Below, piece after piece: positions 61,001 to 64,000 of a stretch of DNA of 64,000 nt. Position 1 is the first letter of the stretch, and every line of letters starts with the position of its first letter. Under the pieces are notes generated by a model. The model was not told where the DNA came from, made no database searches, and saw only the letters and a program-made list of their open reading frames with translations. Position numbers and translations under genes: made by a program. The stretch comes from Vanilla planifolia (taxonomy: Eukaryota; Streptophyta; Magnoliopsida; Asparagales; Orchidaceae): assembly GCA_023846275.1 (NCBI GenBank), contig CM043878.1:8115501-8179500 (forward strand). Reading direction: 5' to 3'.

Positions 61001-64000
61001 TACAAACAATTATGATAGTCTTGTTCAAGATATTTGTTGTCGAACAATTATGATAGTATATATTGAATAAGCATGATTAATACTTTAGTGGGGTTAAACT
61101 AAGTAACATGTGTTCATATGCACACTTGTATTTTATAATCACAATGTATAAAATTTTTTTGAGAACTCAACTTTTGTAAAAAAATATGCATTATATGATG
61201 TATACTTCCACACTACTATGAACTATACAGACTATAAATATGAACTACTTTATTTCAATTCAATTCATGAGATTGTCTAGGTATGATCAATATCAAAACT
61301 TAAACACTATTTACTCTATTGGAGTCTTATAGTACTAAGGTCATCTTAAAATATACACATACTATCATGGTGATCATTGTACAAATGTTATCGCCATTAT
61401 ACAATTTCTTTCATATATTAATATGAATCTCAATAGCATAACAACTAGTTGGACCTTTATAGGAGTGTGCTTTTAGTCATTACAACTTCTTAATTTATAT
61501 CTACTTCATTCTCTCAAATTAATAGATGTGGAATACATGAAAAAATCATTGATGTTTCATCTAGTAATACCCTAATCAATCCATTTACTTATCAATATTC
61601 TTAACTTATGGCTCGAGAAGTAGAATTCACTTACAACATCATTCTAAGCTAGTTTGTAATTTATTTTTTAATTAATGCATATTTCTAATATTTTATCTCA
61701 CTCTTTTAACAATTATGCCATATTGTTTCTTGAAGGATTAACTAATTTATTATTATACAAAACTATTTAAAATAATGTATATCTTGATATTTTGGTTGTT
61801 GTAATTTTAGTAGGTAGTTGGCTTATGTGTGATTGTGTGTTGCCTATTTATAAGCCCAGTGGAGCTGCTGTGTGTGCAGATAAATTAGGTTGTAATTGTT
61901 AGCTTGGTAGAACTGTGATCAGGTTGATCAAGTGTTATGAGGGTTAAAAGGTAATTTGGATAGTAGAAATATTATTGGGTCAATTGAAGGTGAATATAGA
62001 TAAATATTTTATCAAATCACTTGAAATCTTGTGTGCCCACTGTCTTATATATTAGAGTTCTTTATTTGTTATAAATACAAATTTCTACTTACTATTAATC
62101 AATAATTAAGTATTTTAAAAGTTAACTATAGTTAATTGAAATAATATACATTTAGTTAAATTGATTTGATTAACAATAAACTTAAATTATTGTGTTCTAA
62201 TAAATTTTTGTTATTATTATCATAACATTAATATTAAAATAATATATTATTTTAAAATAATTAACTATTGTTTGATGAAATAATATTAAATAGCACAAAT
62301 CACCCTTCTTATAGGCTACCAAGTTATTAATAATATATATATAATATCCTAAAAATTAGAGAATGAATTAAATAATTTTTTAAAAAATTATTTATTTTAT
62401 ACATAATTTGATAACTTTATAATATCTTAGAGTCAGTTATATTTTTTAGAAGAAAGAAAATATAAAATATTCATAAAGGTAAAAAATATTATTAATTTAA
62501 TATTTATAATATTTAATATATTTATTTTTGATGAATTATTTAATCTTCAAAAATTATTAAAATTATTACTTGTCAACAAAAAAAGTATAACTCCTACAAA
62601 AAAAATAACTTTAAATATGAAATAATAATTCTTAAAATCTCAATTTTATTATTTTTGTAAAATTTACCTATAAATTGTTTATAAAATTAGAGCTCAAAAC
62701 TTATAAGAAAAATATTGTTATTTAAATAAATTCTATTATTCTAAGGAAGATAATTATTAAATAAATTAAATGACAAAAAAACTATGAAATTTAATTGGTT
62801 GGTAAGGCTTGTATAACATCTTATTTTTAAATTAATTGATGAATTTTTTTGGAGCCATTTAAATTTAAACCTAAAAGAAATACACAATTTAAAGGTTTTA
62901 ATCACACCTTTGTTATTTTCTTTTAATTAACCTTATTTTGCAAAAACTAAGAGATGAGACATGCATGTTTTATTTATTTGATACTTCTAACAAAAAAAAA
63001 TGAGAAATTGGGGTACAAGTGAGACTCTTCAATAAGGCTTGTGGTATAATGATAAATGAGAAAAAAATAGATATACATCTATAAATGTAACTCTTAGAAT
63101 TAAAAAGGATGGGATGTGAAAATCAAATAATGTTTCAAAAGAATAATCATTAGATAATGAAAAGTTCTTAACAAGCTTCTAAATAGAAGAATATAAATAT
63201 TAATAATTTCATATCAGTTAATAAGAGAATGATTCTTACATTTATATGATATTCTATAATCTTAAGATATTAGAATATTATTTGAGAAAAATCACTTAGA
63301 TCAACATAAGACCATCTAAGTGGATAATAGTTTGACATAATGAGACTATGATATCATATTTAGTATCAAAAAAAAATCTTTTGCTAATATGATGTGGTTA
63401 AAAATGAGTCAATTAGAAGCTAATGAGCTTATACCTCCTGAGATAGAATAGAGAGACAAATGAATATTAGGTGATGTCTCAAGAGAGGAATTGTTGAGCA
63501 ATGAGCAATCAGAGATTGATTTTAGCATTTATATGAGAAGTTCTTTTCCATAGTTATCAAGATAATTTTTTAAGATAAAATCTACTTGGATTGAGATAGA
63601 ATAATTTAAACAAAATAATATCTTAATATAGTGAGATTAAAATATCACAATAGAGGTCAAGTCTACAAAAAAGAAATTAAGTAAAGGAATCTTCTCAAGA
63701 TGCAGGTGAAAGAGAAAGAAATTAAGAAATTTTGTAGAAAGGCATTGAAAGTAAAGAAAAGCAAACCTTAAAGTTTGTTCACTACATTAAATAATTAATG
63801 TAAGAAATCTACGTATCTTTGGCACATTTGGTTTATGTTTTTTTTAAGTATTTTTAGATCGTGTATCTTAAGATTGCTTGATGATTATTTTGGAGAGCAA
63901 TAATCAATGACTCAAAATGCTTAATGGGAAGAGTGATTGAAAATGTAGTAAGCACAAAACATGAAGCTTAAGCAACTTAACAACACAATTAATGAGTCTT
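57658..64000. other. AT-rich intergenic DNA right of the O-fucosyltransferase gene
   Basis: 57658-57740 is still GC-rich and should contain the 5' UTR of the minus-strand gene. Beyond it I see no coding frame. 59500-59720 holds a CCCACATGACC / CGACCCACACCGAC-type degenerate word array. 61795-62100 has LTR-like features (CCTATTTATAAGCCCAG resembling a TATA region and a long T/A tail) but no paired end. The rest is A/T-rich. Confidence 0.45.
57990..58024. repeat. (AT)n microsatellite
   Basis: About 17 AT dinucleotides without interruption. Confidence 0.95.

Noticed and set aside
1..64000. CRISPR arrays, bacterial operons, phage or plasmid features
   Set aside because: The window is clearly plant nuclear DNA with introns and LTR elements. 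The tandem repeats seen lack the regular repeat-spacer pattern.
1..64000. tRNA, rRNA or snRNA genes
   Set aside because: I scanned by eye for T-arm signatures such as GGTTCGAATCC and for conserved rRNA words and found none. A tRNAscan-SE or Infernal run would be needed to exclude diverged copies.

Overview
The window is AT-rich plant nuclear DNA. It holds split genes with GT-AG introns, families found in land plants (a plastid acyltransferase/esterase, a GDP-fucose O-fucosyltransferase-like protein and a receptor-like kinase), and many Ty1/copia and Ty3/gypsy LTR retrotransposons at different stages of decay. The first exons of two genes are strongly GC-rich while later exons and introns are AT-rich. 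This 5'-to-3' GC gradient suggests a monocot, but the species cannot be named from this sequence.

Layout. 1-190: antisense copia reverse-transcriptase scrap. About 4.65-15.59 kb (minus strand): the first six coding exons of a phytyl-ester-synthase-like gene. Its intron 5 was enlarged by an old full-length SIRE/Maximus-type copia element (5045-12912, both LTRs, degenerate 5-bp target duplication). The exons beyond residue 282 were not found. About 17.64-18.41 kb: a gypsy protease/RT relic. 19.6-31.5 kb: a nest of elements. An antisense copia relic (gag, PBS, two LTR ends) was split just beyond its primer-binding site by a gypsy/Tekay-like element (21391-29477) with a perfect GAAAT duplication, and a 345-bp tandem duplication follows. 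The gypsy element is broken: it has in-frame stops, a lost protease, a 0.6-kb deletion in the 5' LTR, and an inverted 1.1-kb block carrying a second LTR end, PBS and gag. 33.2-35.8 kb: another gypsy RT/RNase H relic, interrupted by a candidate solo LTR.

40.5-46.4 kb (plus strand): a seven-exon receptor-like kinase of about 377 aa that lacks the catalytic aspartate and so is probably a pseudokinase. Its 3.6-kb last intron holds a diverged tandem duplication. 51.0-57.7 kb (minus strand): a complete five-exon O-fucosyltransferase-family gene of about 451 aa with a 5-kb fourth intron full of repeats. 57.7-64 kb: AT-rich intergenic DNA.

The three genes are not obviously linked in function. The window mainly records retroelements accumulating in introns and intergenic space. 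The most unusual structure is a set of three hairpin-forming units in each LTR of the gypsy element, with compensating arm changes and UUCG-capped inner stems.
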